Source of the DNA: a virus
DNA: 30,329 nucleotides
Direction: 5' to 3' (one strand)
Virus record (IMG/VR): IMGVR_UViG_3300040808_000290
Span: 1 to 30,329 of that record
In this document: one piece after another, positions 29,118-30,329 of the stretch
Layout of the letters: every line of letters starts with the position of its first letter
How positions within the stretch are numbered: position 1 is the first letter of the stretch
Position numbers and translations under genes: made by a program
The notes under the pieces: generated by a model
What the model saw: only the letters and a program-made list of their open reading frames with translations
The model's database searches: none
What the model was told of the DNA's origin: nothing

Positions 29118-29324
29118 TTAAGGGTTTTGAGTTAGAAATTCAACATCAGTAGTAAGACAAGCAGTATTCTCTACACTACCACCATCAGCCTCTACACGAG
29201 TTTTAAAAGCACTAACAAGTTGAGGTGCAATGCTTCCTAAATTAGCATAGACAATACCCCAACTAATGTTGTTATCTCTTCCTACACCCCACCAAGTGGT
29301 ATCATATATTTTTCCGTAACTCAT
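29118..29324 (-). CDS. Small structural-region protein
   Basis: 68 residues starting MSYGKIYDTTWWGVGRDNNI, with SWGIVYANLGS and a C-terminal VENTACLTTDVEFLTQNP. The MSYGKxYxxxWWGxG...WGxVY pattern is one I recall as recurrent next to fibre genes in flavobacterial phages. It may be a capsid or fibre attachment piece. No motif gives a function. It ends 4 bp before the fibre gene start. Confidence 0.6.
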   Translation of the reverse strand: MSYGKIYDTTWWGVGRDNNISWGIVYANLGSIAPQLVSAFKTRVEADGGSVENTACLTTDVEFLTQNP

Positions 29325-29403
29325 TTTTCTTTTGCTTTTTTAGGAACGTGATCAATTTCTTGACGTTTACCTCTTTTGGCTTATACGTTTTTATAGTACC
29401 CAT
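29302..29403 (-). CDS. Possible coupled small basic peptide
   Basis: 33 residues from ATG at 29403 to TGA at 29302, overlapping the adaptor gene stop (13 bp) and the start of the following gene (23 bp). Strongly basic (KTYKPKEVNVKKLITFLKKQ). The gap between the flanking genes is only 66 bp, and the frame bridges it. It may be a real coupling peptide or chance. Confidence 0.4.
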   Translation of the reverse strand: MGTIKTYKPKEVNVKKLITFLKKQKKNELRKNI

Positions 29404-29897
29404 CCTGTAGAATATCTAGTCCTTTGATTAGGATACATATCGTCATTGGTGTTTGTGTAGTATTCAGGATACTTGCTAGGTGCTTCAAAGTTTAAGAAGT
29501 CTAACAGCCTTCTACGATAGTGATCCCCTATATCTTTTTGCCTTTGCACTAAGGCGTCTATTTCGTTTTTTGAGGGTGTTGTGCTGTTCTCGCTTTGGTG
29601 TCTAAAGATGCCACCATTGGCGATCTCGTAACCATGAAATAAATAGAAGTCAGCAGCAGCTAAATGACACAAGACAGGTTGGACATAAGTCACTAGTAGT
29701 GTATTGTAGTCTGCAGTTAGATTGTCGTTCTGCACCCCATCTATAAGTTTCTCAAATAGCTTTGTTCCAAGTATGTCTTGGATATGTATATCCTGTGCGC
29801 TCTTGATAAAAGGCGTGATCTTATCTGTATCCACATTCCCGTTAATAGGAGTTAGTTTCAATATGTCTTGACGTCTAACTAATAGTACCTGTGCCAT
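29391..29897 (-). CDS. Head-tail connector / adaptor candidate
   Basis: 168 residues. The sequence begins MAQVLLVRRQDILKLTPING and includes ITPFIKSAQDIHIQDILGTK (27-46), LVTYVQPVLCHLAAADFYLF and a helical Gln/Arg-rich end DHYRRRLLDFLNFEAP. The 'KSAQDIHIQDILGTKLFEKL' pattern is one I recall from adaptor proteins (DUF6712-like) of Bacteroidetes phages, which join portal to tail. It directly follows the partial head gene by one base. Function is by recall and context. Confidence 0.7.
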   Translation of the reverse strand: MAQVLLVRRQDILKLTPINGNVDTDKITPFIKSAQDIHIQDILGTKLFEKLIDGVQNDNLTADYNTLLVTYVQPVLCHLAAADFYLFHGYEIANGGIFRHQSENSTTPSKNEIDALVQRQKDIGDHYRRRLLDFLNFEAPSKYPEYYTNTNDDMYPNQRTRYSTGWVL

Positions 29898-29898
29898 C

Positions 29899-30329
29899 TT
29901 AATTCAATTTTCCTCGTGAGGGTGTGTCTATTGGCTTCGTTGAAACTTGTGCAGGATTGGTTGGTATTGGCGCACCCTTTCCTTTTGCTTCACTTACACT
30001 TGATACACGTTCATTTTCTAGATCTTTAGTGGTACTCTTAGGCAAAAATTGACCACCCTCTCCACGCTTGCGGAAGTAGACCTTTCTTGTCCAATAGTGA
30101 TGGCAGTATGCACCGCCTTTCCAAAGCCATATAGAGTACGTTGACTTACCTCTAGGTGCAAATTGTCCGTTTACACCCTGTGATCCCATTTTAAGGATAT
30201 CCTCTTTGCGATATACCACCCCGTCCTTGCTCGCAGCAACCATTCTTGAACAAAAATCACGCGAATTTGCGCTATCTCGTTTTGGAGCGTAACCATAACG
30301 AACCTTGAATAGACCTCTGTCTTGATCAC
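29899..30329 (-). CDS. C-terminal part of head/portal-region protein, cut by right edge
   Basis: The frame does not begin at the ATG at 30243: it is open upstream to the right edge with in-frame LFKVRYGYAPKRDSANSRDF then CSRMVAASKD. About 143 residues are visible. Key segments are YRKEDILKMGSQGVNGQFAP, STYSIWLWKGGAYCHHYWTR and KVYFRKR, then a low-complexity Ser/Lys/Pro tail. The YSIWLxKGGxxCHHxW pattern is one I recall at the C-terminus of a large minor head or portal-region protein in flavobacterial phages. The internal ATG is treated as not a start. Its exact family cannot be stated from a fragment. Confidence 0.75.
   Translation of the reverse strand, partial: DQDRGLFKVRYGYAPKRDSANSRDFCSRMVAASKDGVVYRKEDILKMGSQGVNGQFAPRGKSTYSIWLWKGGAYCHHYWTRKVYFRKRGEGGQFLPKSTTKDLENERVSSVSEAKGKGAPIPTNPAQVSTKPIDTPSRGKLN

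Noticed and set aside
1-30329. tRNA genes, CRISPR arrays, insertion sequences and integrase genes.
   Set aside because: No cloverleaf sequence, regular spaced repeat, transposase or integrase was recognised on either strand.

Overview
The window is a stretch of a tailed double-stranded DNA phage or prophage genome. Every supported gene lies on the minus strand, so transcription runs from high to low coordinates. The likely host is a member of the Bacteroidota, probably a marine flavobacterium. The evidence is moderately AT-rich DNA, few purine-rich Shine-Dalgarno sites, many ATGA and TAATG stop-start overlaps, two promoters of the Bacteroidetes type (TTTG, 18-19 bp, TAnnTT), and a set of proteins that I recall as typical of flavobacterial siphophages (XkdF-like protease with a C-terminal ACGTISYLLWGG domain, a CLCED...CCDGS mini-protein, a LamG-type fibre). 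The host is an inference; no host gene is present.

Layout in transcription order, from the right edge. (1) 30329-29118: the C-terminal part of a head or portal-region protein cut by the window edge, a head-tail adaptor candidate and small proteins. (2) 29113-26598: a large fibre-like protein with jelly-roll/LamG modules and an accessory protein. (3) 26605-24466: Cys-rich mini-protein, calcineurin-like phosphoesterase, amidase endolysin, two candidate holins and a tiny acidic protein. (4) 24442-24411: a promoter, followed by the early module at 24387-18252: small proteins, an SSB-like protein, a replication initiator whose gene carries iteron-like repeats (probable origin), two nuclease-fold proteins, and a sigma-70-like factor. 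(5) 18255-13549: HNH nuclease, ParB-like protein, cupin, PP-loop ATPase/PAPS reductase-like protein, stand-alone class II glutamine amidotransferase, a second PP-loop protein (IbrA/DUF3440-like) and a second ParB-like protein (IbrB-like). This unusual cassette runs through overlapping genes into (6) the terminase small and large subunits (13564-12058). (7) 12027-11997: a second promoter, nearly the same as the first, followed by small proteins and the tail module: a tail assembly chaperone pair with a T9 slippery site, tail terminator candidate, HK97-gp10-like protein, two large tail proteins and a tape measure protein. (8) 3487-1: XkdF-like protease, scaffold candidate, a small structural protein, the major capsid protein, a strong intrinsic terminator, and the tail tube protein running off the left edge.

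The most interesting part is the 13.5-18.0 kb cassette. A glutaminase with all recognisable catalytic residues sits between two SGGKDS ATP-pyrophosphatases, with a ParB-like protein at each end and a cupin inside. ATP pyrophosphatases adenylate or reduce substrates, class II amidotransferases supply ammonia, and ParB-like domains bind or cut nucleic acid or bind nucleotides, so a DNA or nucleotide modification or protection pathway is a plausible inference. Nothing in the sequence proves it. Other points worth a look are the two-frame overlapping tail chaperone, the repeat array inside the replication gene, the twin promoters with a phage-borne sigma factor, and the module order, which places the capsid genes downstream of the tape measure.
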